NCBI GenBank assembly: GCA_002387605.1
Contig: DGJU01000027.1
Location: 63,966-85,639 of the forward strand
DNA from: Alphaproteobacteria bacterium UBA4588
Lineage (GTDB): Bacteria > Pseudomonadota > Alphaproteobacteria > Puniceispirillales > Puniceispirillaceae
Length of the DNA stretch: 21,674 nucleotides
Direction: 5' to 3'
Shown: in pieces, positions 1 to 7,941 of the stretch
Layout of the letters: each line of letters starts with the position of its first letter
Numbering within the stretch: the first letter of the stretch is position 1
The notes under the pieces: model-generated
Told to the model about the DNA's origin: nothing
Databases searched by the model: none
The model's input: the letters and a program-made list of their open reading frames with translations, nothing else
Made by a program: the position numbers and the translations under genes

Positions 1-195
1 CGTCTTGTCACTATAATGCAGTCACAACCACAATATGAAGCAGCCTTGCTAGACACGCTAACCACCCATATAGGGCTGAGCCAGCTGGCTGACAGCCCAA
101 CGACTAGACAAAGCGAGTTGTTTTTTAATCTATTTTACCTGTTTCTGTCACCTGATTTGAGACAGACATGGCTGGCTTTACATATTCATCTCTGA
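1..195 (+). CDS. C-terminal end of an unidentified upstream gene (partial)
   Basis: Frame 1 is open from the left edge to a TGA at 193-195, giving 64 residues that end in LRQTWLALHIHL. The first internal ATG is at base 16. The two minus-strand frames I checked across this stretch are broken by stops, so a plus-strand gene running in from outside the window is the simplest reading. The tail is hydrophobic and aromatic-rich (FFNLFYLFL) and matches no family I recognise. It is not SdhE, which is sometimes found near recG, because no RGxxE motif is visible. It could also be a chance open frame. Confidence 0.35.
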   Translation, partial: RLVTIMQSQPQYEAALLDTLTTHIGLSQLADSPTTRQSELFFNLFYLFLSPDLRQTWLALHIHL

Positions 196-231
196 ATGCC
201 CGCTTTAAGGTAATGCCCAGCCAGTTTTTTT
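169..231 (+). terminator. Possible intrinsic terminator of the upstream gene
   Basis: TGGCTGG (169-175) and CCAGCCA (217-223) form a perfect 7-bp arm pair, followed after one G by seven T (225-231). A second short pairing, TTAC (178-181) with GTAA (210-213), shortens the loop. The 5' arm lies inside the end of the upstream open frame, and the loop is long for a classical terminator, so confidence is limited. Confidence 0.35.
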
Positions 232-328
232 ACGTTAATTTAGCCTGTGTCGCATCAGGGTATTTGTCGCTTTGGCTGAGCTATGGCATGATGCATACCA
301 GCCCCTCCTAAGCGACAAGAGATGCGGT

Positions 329-2419
329 ATGCATATTTCCCGTCCTGACATCCTATTTTCCCTTTTTGCGCGGCTCACCAGCCTGCCAGGCATTGGGCCT
401 AAAATGGCAGATCAGATGGCAAAACGCATTGGGGTTCATGTCATAGACCTGTTGCGCCATCTGCCTGTTGGGGTGAATGACAGGCGCGCACGCCCCTCTG
501 TTGTAGATGTTGAAGAAGGTAGTCTTGCAACCTTTGATGTGCTTGTTCTATCTGCTGATATACCGCCAGCCCGGGTTAAGCGGCCTGCCCGCTTTCGGGT
601 TGAAACAAATGGGGGTGAAATGGATATTCTGTTTTTCCATGCCCAGACTGATTATCTAAAGAATACCTTGCCTGTGGGCGAGCGGCGACTGGTTAGTGGG
701 CGCGTTGAGCGGTTTCAGAACCGTGTACAGATGGCACACCCTGATTATATCCTTTCGCCGGCAAATGCAGATGATATGCCTGCTTTTGAGCCGCTCTACC
801 CTCTGACAGCTGGCCTGAAAGCAAAACCCTTGCGTAAAGCGCTTTCAGCTGGGCTGGAGCGCCTGCGCGATATGCCAGAATGGATTGATAAGCAGGTTAT
901 GGCAGACTATCACTGGCCTGACTTTAAAACTGCCATGACAGTGGTTCACGCCCCCCGCTCATTATCTGATATTTCGGCTCATGCGCCGGCACGCATGCGA
1001 CTGGCCTTTGATGAGCTTTTTGCGAACCAGCTTGCCCTGCAGCTGCTGCGCCAACAAACAGACATTGAGCTTGCCGGGCACGCCCTGATGCCGACAGGAG
1101 CGTTAAGTGCGCTCTTGCGCCAAACACTGCCTTTCACCCTCACCCCTGCACAAGAAAAGGTGCTTAGCGAAATTGACGCAGACCAGCGCGCGCCACTGCG
1201 GATGTTGCGCCTTCTTCAAGGTGATGTCGGGTCTGGCAAGACGATGGTAGCATTGCTTGCGATGTTATCTGCTGTAGAAGCAGGTGGTCAGACAGCCCTG
1301 CTGGTGCCAACTGAAGTGCTTGCCCGCCAGCATCAGGCCACTCTCACCGGCTTCCTTGCGCCACTCGGGATTAAACCGGAACTTCTTCTGGGCGGCCAAA
1401 AACCCCGCGAGCGAGCTGCTATTCTTGACGGACTTGAAACAGGCGCCATCAGGATTGTGATCGGGACGCACGCCCTGCTAAATGATGATGTTGTTTTTTC
1501 GGCTCTTCGTCTTGCTGTGGTTGATGAACAGCACAGATTTGGGGTACGCCAACGCCTTATTCTCGGGCAGAAAGGCGATGGATGTGATGTTCTTGTCATG
1601 ACAGCCACGCCCATACCAAGAACATTAGAAATGACAGCATTTGGTGATTTAAGTGTATCACGGCTCGATGAGAAGCCAGCCGGACGTCAGGAAATCGCAA
1701 CAGCTTTGGTTAATCATGACCGCATTGGTGATGTTGTGGAACGCTTGCGGGCTGCGCTTTCAGGCGGCATGCGCGCTTATTGGATTTGCCCGCTTGTTGA
1801 GGAAACTGAAAAGCTGGATGCGACGGCTGCTGAAGATAGGCATCGCCATTTATGCACACTCCTGCCCGATGCTCATCCGGTGCTGGCTCATGGTCAGATG
1901 AAATCAGTTGACCGGGACGCCGCCATGCAGGCCTTTACAACTGGTGCGAGCCGCCTGCTTGTCGCAACCACAATTATTGAGGTTGGCGTTGATGTACCAG
2001 AAGCAGGCATTATCATTATCGAACATGCTGAACGGTTTGGCCTTGCCCAGCTCCATCAGCTAAGAGGCCGAGTTGGCCGCGGCAATATCGCCTCGTCATG
2101 CATCCTTATGTATCAAGGGCCACTTAGTGAGACGGCAGGCGCGCGGCTAAAAATCATGCGGAATACAAATGATGGTTTTGAGATTGCCGAAGAAGATTTA
2201 CGGCTCCGCGGCCCAGGCGAGGTACTTGGTAGCAGGCAATCAGGAATGCCTGAGTTTTCGCTGGCAGATTTGAGCGAACATGCTCCCCTTCTCAGCCTTG
2301 CGCGCGATGAGGCTCACAAGGCGGTCGCAGCAGGCAGGTCGCTTGACGATAAGGATATCGTGACGCTACTGAGCCTGTTCGAAAAAGATAGTGCGGTACG
2401 CTTTCTTGCGTCTGGCTAG
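329..2419 (+). CDS. recG: ATP-dependent DNA helicase RecG
   Basis: RecG is the superfamily 2 double-stranded DNA translocase that remodels stalled replication forks and branch-migrates Holliday junctions. From the ATG at 329 the product is 696 aa, the usual length for alphaproteobacteria. In order it shows the N-terminal segment with the wedge/OB domain (about 1-260), Walker A GDVGSGKT (298-305), the DEQH Walker B box (399-402), TATPIPRT (about 425-432), and the C-terminal helicase lobe with HQLRGRVGRG and the RecG-type LRLRGPGEVLG. The frame extends upstream to a TTG at 272, but the RecG-typical beginning (RPDILFSLFA then TSLPGIGPK) starts just after 329, and AAGAGA lies upstream of that ATG. 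It converges on the DUF502 gene with a 20-base gap. Confidence 0.96.
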   Translation: MHISRPDILFSLFARLTSLPGIGPKMADQMAKRIGVHVIDLLRHLPVGVNDRRARPSVVDVEEGSLATFDVLVLSADIPPARVKRPARFRVETNGGEMDILFFHAQTDYLKNTLPVGERRLVSGRVERFQNRVQMAHPDYILSPANADDMPAFEPLYPLTAGLKAKPLRKALSAGLERLRDMPEWIDKQVMADYHWPDFKTAMTVVHAPRSLSDISAHAPARMRLAFDELFANQLALQLLRQQTDIELAGHALMPTGALSALLRQTLPFTLTPAQEKVLSEIDADQRAPLRMLRLLQGDVGSGKTMVALLAMLSAVEAGGQTALLVPTEVLARQHQATLTGFLAPLGIKPELLLGGQKPRERAAILDGLETGAIRIVIGTHALLNDDVVFSALRLAVVDEQHRFGVRQRLILGQKGDGCDVLVMTATPIPRTLEMTAFGDLSVSRLDEKPAGRQEIATALVNHDRIGDVVERLRAALSGGMRAYWICPLVEETEKLDATAAEDRHRHLCTLLPDAHPVLAHGQMKSVDRDAAMQAFTTGASRLLVATTIIEVGVDVPEAGIIIIEHAERFGLAQLHQLRGRVGRGNIASSCILMYQGPLSETAGARLKIMRNTNDGFEIAEEDLRLRGPGEVLGSRQSGMPEFSLADLSEHAPLLSLARDEAHKAVAAGRSLDDKDIVTLLSLFEKDSAVRFLASG

Positions 2420-2439
2420 CCAGCATATGGCAAGAAAAG

Positions 2440-3120
2440 TTACGCCTTTGCTGGCACGGTCTCAGGAGTCACAATACCGCCAGAGACAACAAGCTTTAAC
2501 GCCTGCTCAACCGTCATCTTCAAATAAATCAGGTCATCTTTTGGGCAGAACAGCAGAAATCCTGAGGTTGGATTAGGCGTTGTAGGAACAAACACATTAA
2601 CAGTTGTTATTGGGATACTGTCCTGAACCTCGCCTTTTGTCACGCCCGTAACAAACCCGATAACCCACAAGCCCTCTCGGGGATATTGAACCAGAACAAC
2701 ATCACGGAATGCATCTGATTGAGAGGCAAGAACGGTTTCCAGAATTTGTTTAAAAGCACTGTAGATTGACCGAACAACAGGCATTTTGTTTAGTACTTTT
2801 TCACCCAGCTTGATAATCCAGCGGCCTAAAAACCCTGCAGCAACAGCACCTATCAGCGTGATGATGATCACGCCAATGAGAAGACCAAAGCCCGGTATTT
2901 GGCCAAATATTGGGACGTTAAGAACGGAAAATTCATGCCATGACGCCGGAAGCAGGTTAACAACCTGACTGTCCAGCACATCCACGACAAGCCATGTGAT
3001 ATATAATGTGAGCAGGACAGGTGCGGTTACAAGCAACCCTGTAAAAAACCAACTCCGTAATTTTCCCAAAAAACTAACCTTCTGAACTGATATTGTTGTA
3101 TCAGAGCCGTCTTGTGTCAT
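2440..3120 (-). CDS. DUF502 family integral membrane protein
   Basis: This 226-aa protein has two clear transmembrane stretches, at about residues 24-49 and 78-104, followed by a C-terminal soluble part. The segments NKMPVVRSIYSAFKQ, QYPREGLWVIGFVTG and VFVPTTPNPTSGFL are hallmarks of the DUF502 family, whose biochemical function is not established. Members are inner-membrane proteins widespread in proteobacteria and cyanobacteria, and I recall them lying near recG in several alphaproteobacteria, as here. AAAGG lies about 8 bases upstream of the ATG. It is divergent from mazG across a 217-base regulatory region. Family assignment is firm; no cellular role can be stated. Confidence 0.9.
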   Translation of the reverse strand: MTQDGSDTTISVQKVSFLGKLRSWFFTGLLVTAPVLLTLYITWLVVDVLDSQVVNLLPASWHEFSVLNVPIFGQIPGFGLLIGVIIITLIGAVAAGFLGRWIIKLGEKVLNKMPVVRSIYSAFKQILETVLASQSDAFRDVVLVQYPREGLWVIGFVTGVTKGEVQDSIPITTVNVFVPTTPNPTSGFLLFCPKDDLIYLKMTVEQALKLVVSGGIVTPETVPAKA

Positions 3121-3215
3121 TATGGCAACCTTTGTGACTGAATATTGTTAGGCAAAGAGGGCAGAATAAGCAGCCAACAGACGCCCATTCATATTTCATG
3201 CTCTCTTTGTATACC

Positions 3216-3243
3216 TAGTTTGCCGTTAAAACAAAGCAAACTA
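3216..3243. repeat. 8-bp inverted repeat in the DUF502/mazG divergent promoter region
   Basis: TAGTTTGC (3216-3223) is mirrored exactly by GCAAACTA (3236-3243) with a 12-base spacer. The arm centres are about 20 bases apart, the geometry of a dimeric regulator bound over two helical turns. It lies in the 3121-3337 gap between the divergent starts and overlaps a possible mazG promoter. No regulator family can be named from this sequence. The rest of the gap shows nothing else I can support. Confidence 0.4.
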
Positions 3244-3247
3244 TAGA
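3220..3247 (+). promoter_or_regulatory. Candidate sigma-70 promoter for mazG
   Basis: TTGCCG (3220-3225, 4/6 match to the -35 consensus) and TATAGA (3242-3247, 4/6 match to -10) are separated by 16 bases, about 90 bases upstream of the mazG ATG. Both elements lie within or beside the inverted repeat, so a repressor there could occlude RNA polymerase. This is a consensus match only. Confidence 0.25.
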
Positions 3248-3337
3248 AGGGTTATGGCAAAAATATTATAGCCCATGTTAGACTAACCCTACTTAACAGC
3301 TCTCTTTATTCATCGTTACAATTGGTAATTTCAGATT

Positions 3338-4183
3338 ATGACAGACCCCATCCACACAACCCAATATCCTGCGCAGATAGACCGTCTTGTTCAGATTATG
3401 GCGCGCCTCAGAACGCCTGAGACAGGCTGCCCATGGGATTTAGCCCAGACATTTTCCAGCATTTCTCCCTACACAATCGAAGAAGCCTATGAAGTTGCTG
3501 ATGCCATTGAAACAGGTGACAAGGAACAGCTCTGTGACGAGCTTGGCGATCTGTTACTACAAGTCATATTCCACGCCCGCATGGCAGAAGAGGATGGAAG
3601 CTTTTCTTTTGATGATGTTGCCAGAGCCATATCAGATAAAATGGTTCGACGGCACCCGCATGTCTTTGGTGACACAACCGCAGATGATACCGCGACTGTG
3701 CGGGCAAACTGGGAAGATATCAAAGCGGCAGAACGAGCCGAAAAAGCGGCTAAGCACGGCAGCGCCTCTGCCCCCTCTCTACTTGATGATATTTCACGAA
3801 CGCTCCCGGCTATGGTGCGTGCCGCAAAACTCCAGAAACGGGCAGCCCGCGCCGGATTTGACTGGCCTAATCTAGATCAAGTGATCGAAAAACTACATGA
3901 AGAAACAGAAGAGTTGCGCGCCGAATGGGACGCCCCGTCCAGAGATACTGCACGTCTCAAAGATGAGGTGGGCGATATTTTATTTGTTGCCGCTAACCTT
4001 GCCCGCACGGTCGGCATTGAACCTGAGACAGCTCTCATTGGATGCAATAATAAGTTCGAGCGCCGGTTTCGCGCGGTAGAAGCTGGCATATCAGCCGATG
4101 GTATGACACTAGAGACAGCAACGCTAGATGATATGTCGCGCCATTGGGATGATGCAAAAATGACAGAAAAAACGTCTGAGTAA
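3338..4183 (+). CDS. mazG: Nucleoside triphosphate pyrophosphohydrolase MazG
   Basis: MazG hydrolyses (d)NTPs to the monophosphate and pyrophosphate, cleaning the nucleotide pool. The 281-aa product has the two tandem MazG domains of the full-length type (E. coli about 263 aa). The first carries IEEAYEVADAI (EE at 48-49, E52) and CDELGDLL (E68, D71). The second carries EETEEL (188-193) and KDEVGDILF (E210, D213), followed by NKFERRFRAVE. These acidic EExxE and ExxD sets coordinate magnesium. The extra length is a charged, alanine-rich linker around 118-147. The gene is convergent with the monophosphatase gene (29-base gap) and appears monocistronic. Only a weak Shine-Dalgarno is seen. Confidence 0.95.
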   Translation: MTDPIHTTQYPAQIDRLVQIMARLRTPETGCPWDLAQTFSSISPYTIEEAYEVADAIETGDKEQLCDELGDLLLQVIFHARMAEEDGSFSFDDVARAISDKMVRRHPHVFGDTTADDTATVRANWEDIKAAERAEKAAKHGSASAPSLLDDISRTLPAMVRAAKLQKRAARAGFDWPNLDQVIEKLHEETEELRAEWDAPSRDTARLKDEVGDILFVAANLARTVGIEPETALIGCNNKFERRFRAVEAGISADGMTLETATLDDMSRHWDDAKMTEKTSE

Positions 4184-4212
4184 CAGATAGTTAAACAAAT
4201 AAGATACTGTAG

Positions 4213-5073
4213 TTACACATCCCATATATAAGCACTAAGCGCATCCCATGAGGCATCATCAGGCGCCACAAGAAGGATACCTTTTGCGCCTGTACTAAAC
4301 CGTGTTTTCATCGGTGTTAGATAAGCAACACTGCCAGCCTCTCGGCAGATAAGATCGACAGGCGTATTATCCCAAGGGGTTAGTTTGCTATGCATGATAT
4401 AGTCAGCCGTTCCAAGCGCAATATAGGATGCTTCAACCCCTGCACAGCCAATATATGACCGCCCCGGAAGCTGTTTGAGTTTTTCGCGTACATCATCCCG
4501 CACAGATTTATCAAAGCCCATTGCATTCAGAGACCCTGACATTTTGACAATATCGCCAGAAACAGTCCGGCGCGTCAGCGGCGTTTCAGTATTATCATCA
4601 GACATCAACACCACCCCAGCATTTGCGGTTGCTATCAGGCAGTCCTTTTCTGTCGGACGATAGATCCAAGCCATCACCGGCGTGCCATAATGCGCAAGCG
4701 ATACCATCGAGCAAAACTGACGGGTCCCCTTCACAAAGTTTTTTGTGCCATCGACCGGGTCAATTGTCCAAACCCACTCATCTTCTGCCCGGTTGAGGAT
4801 ATCGCCCTGTTCAGAACAGGCCTCTTCGCCAAGCGCAAAAGACCCCGCTAACAATGCCTCAAGATGCGGAGACAGAAAAATTTCTGCTTCTCTGTCAGCA
4901 ATCGTAACAAGATCAGTTTCAGATGTTTTTGTCGCAATATCAGCATCATCCAGAGCGCGCCACCGCGGCATGATCAGTGTTTCTGACGCCTGTTTCAACA
5001 ACCCAGCAACCTCTGCCCTCATGATATTTACATCAAAAGGCAGTCTCAGAGCGGTGCTGTTATGATTTGTCAT
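4213..5073 (-). CDS. Inositol-monophosphatase superfamily phosphatase
   Basis: This 286-aa protein belongs to the metal-dependent, lithium-sensitive phosphatase superfamily (SuhB, CysQ, HisN types). The first metal site is intact: LGEEA (GEE 82-84) and WTIDPVDGTKNF (D105, D108, G109, T110). The second motif, normally WDxAAG, reads WDNTPVD (W234, D235): the metal-ligand Asp remains but the Ala-Ala-Gly turn is replaced. Substrate cannot be assigned; inositol phosphate, histidinol phosphate (HisN) and 3'-phosphoadenosine phosphate (CysQ) are all possible, and no his or cys genes adjoin it. It is the last gene of the long minus-strand block, 76 bases after hfq, where many alphaproteobacteria have hflX. 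The family is sure; the specific function is not. Confidence 0.85.
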   Translation of the reverse strand: MTNHNSTALRLPFDVNIMRAEVAGLLKQASETLIMPRWRALDDADIATKTSETDLVTIADREAEIFLSPHLEALLAGSFALGEEACSEQGDILNRAEDEWVWTIDPVDGTKNFVKGTRQFCSMVSLAHYGTPVMAWIYRPTEKDCLIATANAGVVLMSDDNTETPLTRRTVSGDIVKMSGSLNAMGFDKSVRDDVREKLKQLPGRSYIGCAGVEASYIALGTADYIMHSKLTPWDNTPVDLICREAGSVAYLTPMKTRFSTGAKGILLVAPDDASWDALSAYIWDV

Positions 5074-5108
5074 GATACATTAAACTCAGTCAAACTGCGG
5101 GCAACGGA

Positions 5109-5130
5109 ATATCGTTTTTGGGCACGATAT
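5109..5130 (-). other. Intercistronic stem-loop downstream of hfq
   Basis: ATATCGT (5109-5115) and ACGATAT (5124-5130) form a perfect 7-bp stem with an 8-base loop, between the hfq stop and the monophosphatase start. On the transcribed strand no U tract follows, so it does not look like an intrinsic terminator. It could be an mRNA-stability or processing element, or a DNA operator. Confidence 0.35.
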
Positions 5131-5149
5131 GGCGCATTACTGCAATCGG

Positions 5150-5398
5150 CTAGTCTGCGTCAGCAGCATCACCAGTTAAATCCTGAAGGCTGACTGGCGA
5201 AGCCGGCATGATGGTAGAGACAGCATGTTTATAGATCAGCTGAACATGACCATCCCGCTTCAGCAGAATAGAATAATTATCAAACCATGTAATGATGCCC
5301 TGAAGTTTTACGCCATTCACAAGAAAAATTGTGACAGAGATGTGCTCTTTACGAACCTGATTTAGAAAAATATCTTGTAAATTGTGGACTTTATCCAT
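5150..5398 (-). CDS. hfq: RNA chaperone Hfq
   Basis: Hfq is the Sm-like hexameric RNA-binding protein that pairs small RNAs with mRNAs. The 82-aa product contains the conserved N-terminal QDIFLNQVRKEH, the Sm1 region VTIFLVNGVKLQG with FDNYSILLKRDG, and the Sm2 signature IYKHAVSTI. YKHA is the uridine-binding proximal-face motif. The C-terminal tail after the Sm core is very short and acidic (DLTGDAADAD), as is usual in alphaproteobacteria. It is the small partner in the common ntrX-trkA-dat-hfq run and has 114 bases upstream, enough for its own promoter. The Shine-Dalgarno (AGAG) is weak. Confidence 0.97.
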   Translation of the reverse strand: MDKVHNLQDIFLNQVRKEHISVTIFLVNGVKLQGIITWFDNYSILLKRDGHVQLIYKHAVSTIMPASPVSLQDLTGDAADAD

Positions 5399-5478
5399 GG
5401 ATTACTCTTTTTTTTGTTGGGTGTTGTTACACCAGTTTTATGCTTTTGTTAGCGTCACGGTTTTACACGACTTATCTT

Positions 5479-5508
5479 AATATTTAATGACAATTTTGGT
5501 TATGTCAC
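5479..5508 (-). promoter_or_regulatory. Candidate hfq promoter
   Basis: Read on the minus strand, GTGACA (5503-5508, 5/6 match to -35) and AATATT (5479-5484, 4/6 match to -10) are 18 bases apart and lie about 80 bases upstream of the hfq start, in an AT-rich gap. The match is modest and rests on the consensus alone. Confidence 0.25.
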
Positions 5509-5512
5509 ATTT

Positions 5513-6382
5513 TTAGGCATTGCGCTCATTAGCTGACACTCTGCTGGTTTTTTCCAGATAATCGGCTCTGAGGGCAGCAGACAGACTACCCATCTTACCA
5601 TTGGCAATAACAGTATCGTCAATTTTGGTAATCGGTGTAACCAAAGATGTTGCACTGGTTACAAACACCTCTTTTGCATTCAGCATATCAGCGACAGTAA
5701 AACTCCGGTTGACGATTTTCATCTGGCGTTCGGACGCAATCTGGGCAATCGACTGACGGGTAATACCGTTTAAAATATCATTACTTGCCTCGCGGGTAAC
5801 AAGCTCACCCTCAGCTGAGACCATCCATACGTTTGATGAGCTTCCCTCAGACACACTGCCGTCAGGCATGACCAAAATGGCTTCATAAGCCCCCTGCTCT
5901 GCGGCTTTCTGCTTTGCTCTACAATTTGCCAAGAGCTGAATTGTCTTAATATCACGGCGCGCCCATCTCTCGTCAGCAACGGTAATGGCAGAAACGCCAT
6001 CTTCACTCATCACATCCGTGAAATGAAGGTGCTTTGCTGTCATGACAAGCGCTGGGACAGTATGGGCTGGATATTTATGATCCCGCTTTGCTACACCGCG
6101 TGTTACCTGAAGATATATAATACCTTTTTTAATGTGGTTAAGAGCAACCATCCGGCGCAGTATCATCAAAAAACAAGACCGGCTGACTGGCATCGGCAAA
6201 TCCATTTCAGCAAGTGAGCGCTGCAACCTGTCAAGATGGCCGTCACAATCCATAATCTGAGACCCATGGATAAGCACGACCTCATAAACGCCGTCACCGA
6301 ACTGATAGCCCCTATCTTCGATATGAACTGACCCATCACGGTGGGAAACATACTGACCGTTTACATAAGCGATACGTGACAT
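5513..6382 (-). CDS. dat: D-amino acid aminotransferase (D-alanine transaminase)
   Basis: This is a class IV (fold type IV) PLP-dependent aminotransferase of 289 aa. It shows YVNGQYV and EDRGYQFGDGVYEV at the N-terminus, the DIKT segment with the expected Schiff-base lysine K146, EGSSSN (E179 region), and VFVTSATSLVTP near the C-terminus. The pattern RRDIKTIQLL...AKQKA...YEAIL closely follows Bacillus D-alanine aminotransferase and differs from branched-chain IlvE. The likely reaction is D-alanine plus 2-oxoglutarate to pyruvate plus D-glutamate, supplying D-amino acids for peptidoglycan. A strong AAGAGG Shine-Dalgarno precedes the ATG. It follows trkA by 19 bases, so the two are probably co-transcribed. 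A branched-chain or aminodeoxychorismate activity is a less likely alternative. Confidence 0.88.
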   Translation of the reverse strand: MSRIAYVNGQYVSHRDGSVHIEDRGYQFGDGVYEVVLIHGSQIMDCDGHLDRLQRSLAEMDLPMPVSRSCFLMILRRMVALNHIKKGIIYLQVTRGVAKRDHKYPAHTVPALVMTAKHLHFTDVMSEDGVSAITVADERWARRDIKTIQLLANCRAKQKAAEQGAYEAILVMPDGSVSEGSSSNVWMVSAEGELVTREASNDILNGITRQSIAQIASERQMKIVNRSFTVADMLNAKEVFVTSATSLVTPITKIDDTVIANGKMGSLSAALRADYLEKTSRVSANERNA

Positions 6383-6401
6383 TTAAGCCTCTTTTGTGGA
6401 A

Positions 6402-7781
6402 TTAAAAAATATCATCTTTATCCGACAGAATAGTTTCGGCTCTGCCGGCGCTTCCTGTTTTTGCAAATAACACAACCTTATCACCTGCCTCAACAATGGT
6501 ATCCCCGCGCGCTGGCAATACGACCTCGTTCCGTAGGATAGCGCCGATAGCAACACCTTTTGGAATGCGCGCTTTTCTGAGCGGCACACCAACCAGCGGA
6601 GAGGTTGATAATGCTTCTGCTTCTAGCACCTCTCCCATGCCTTCAATCACCGAATGCACATCATAAATACGCCCGCGCCTAATATGCTCTAATATCGATG
6701 ATACGGTAATTTGCGGCGGATTAATCACGGCATCCACACCAAGGGTGCTAATAAGCGGAATAAAGCCGGGCATATTAACCAACGCAACCGTATGGCGCGC
6801 GCCCATTCGTTTCGCAAGCAAAGCAGATAGAATATTGACCTCATCATCATTTGAAACAGCAACAAAGGTTTCAGTTGTTTCAACCCCTGCTTCTTTTAGG
6901 ATATCGGCTTCCAGCGAATTCCCGCAGGTTACCTTTGTTTGTGATAGCTGTTCTGCCAGAAAATGAGCCTGTGTTTTGTTGCGCTCTATGATATGGGCTG
7001 AGGTATTATCAAATCGCGCCTCAATATCCTGAGCCAGCTGCAGGCCAATATTACCGCCACCTGCAATCACGACCGAATGAGCTTCTTCTTCATCATGACC
7101 AAAACTGGCCATAGCGCGCTCAGTATGCTGGGCATCACAGGCAAAATAAACACGGTCACCTGCCTGCATAACATCTGTTCCATCACGCGGCACAATCACT
7201 TCAGACCCGCGGATAATCGCGATAATCGTCATTGTCAGACCCGGAAAAAGATTCGTCAAATGCCGCAAGGGTGTTTCAAGGATAGGGCAGTTATCCTGAC
7301 AAAGCACGCCAATCACTCTGATTTTTCCGCTTGCCATATCCTTTACATCAAACGCGCCCGGCAGGCGTAATTGACGACCAACAGCTTCAGAGACTTCGAA
7401 TTCAGGTGAGATAATATGGTCAATCGGCATATTTTCAGGCGAATAAAGTGATTTTACATCTGGGTCCAAATAAGACCGAGAGCGAATACGCGCTATCTTG
7501 GTAGGTGTTTTGAAAATGGTATGGGCTACCTGACAGGCAACCATATTAATTTCATCAGATTCTGTCACGGCAATCAGCAGGTCAGAATCAGCAAGGCCAG
7601 CGCGCGCAAGAATGTTAGGGTGCGAAGCAACCCCCTCAACAGCACCAACATCCGCATGTTCGGTAATCCACTGAATTTTTTCAGGGTCGCTGTCAACAAC
7701 TGTGACATCGTTTTGTTCAGTAGCCAGATGACGCGCAATGGCGCTGCCAACAATACCGGCGCCGCAAATAACGATTTTCAT
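6402..7781 (-). CDS. trkA: Trk potassium uptake system peripheral protein TrkA
   Basis: TrkA is the cytoplasmic NAD(H)-binding gating subunit of Trk/Ktr-type potassium uptake channels. From the ATG at 7781 the product is 459 aa. It has the duplicated RCK architecture of full-length TrkA: the first Rossmann motif CGAGIVGSAIA near residue 6, a first TrkA-C domain around 125-220, a second Rossmann motif IAGGGNIGLQLA near 239, and a second TrkA-C domain at the C-terminus (about 380-450). The frame extends one codon upstream to a TTG, but AGAGG is spaced 7 bases from the ATG, which decides the start. No trkH/trkG channel gene lies in the window. A 160-base gap separates it from ntrX and may hold a promoter that I cannot define. 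Confidence 0.95.
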   Translation of the reverse strand: MKIVICGAGIVGSAIARHLATEQNDVTVVDSDPEKIQWITEHADVGAVEGVASHPNILARAGLADSDLLIAVTESDEINMVACQVAHTIFKTPTKIARIRSRSYLDPDVKSLYSPENMPIDHIISPEFEVSEAVGRQLRLPGAFDVKDMASGKIRVIGVLCQDNCPILETPLRHLTNLFPGLTMTIIAIIRGSEVIVPRDGTDVMQAGDRVYFACDAQHTERAMASFGHDEEEAHSVVIAGGGNIGLQLAQDIEARFDNTSAHIIERNKTQAHFLAEQLSQTKVTCGNSLEADILKEAGVETTETFVAVSNDDEVNILSALLAKRMGARHTVALVNMPGFIPLISTLGVDAVINPPQITVSSILEHIRRGRIYDVHSVIEGMGEVLEAEALSTSPLVGVPLRKARIPKGVAIGAILRNEVVLPARGDTIVEAGDKVVLFAKTGSAGRAETILSDKDDIF

Positions 7782-7941
7782 CAAGAAACCTCTACAGAGT
7801 TACTGTTAAGCTCAGTATATGCGCATCTTCTGAAGCAATAAACATTCTCTCACGGCAAACTGCCACTTACTCTCAGCGAAACTCGCACCACCATATTGAT
7901 TTTTACATGATACGCAAGCATGCGCGCCATTTTAGCGCTTG

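Noticed and set aside
79..90. 12-bp palindrome AGCCAGCTGGCT
   Set aside because: It lies inside the open frame of the upstream gene with no flanking promoter elements. It may simply be coding sequence.
272..328. RecG extended at its N-terminus from a TTG at 272
   Set aside because: The extra 19 residues do not resemble RecG, while the family-typical N-terminus starts just after the ATG at 329, which has an AAGAGA upstream.
1333..1614. Antisense open frame of 93 codons inside recG
   Set aside because: It is a shadow of the recG reading frame, with arginine/serine-rich low-complexity composition and no recognisable domain. Similar shadows opposite ntrX, ntrY, lipA and lpdA were dropped for the same reason.
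2419..2455. GCCAGCA ... TGCTGGC inverted repeat at the recG/DUF502 junction as a terminator
   Set aside because: The loop is 23 bases, no T tract follows on either side, and the 3' arm lies inside the DUF502 coding end.
7785..7941. A defined trkA promoter in the ntrX-trkA gap
   Set aside because: TTGCTT and TATACT are present but only 13 bases apart, and no other pair has acceptable spacing.
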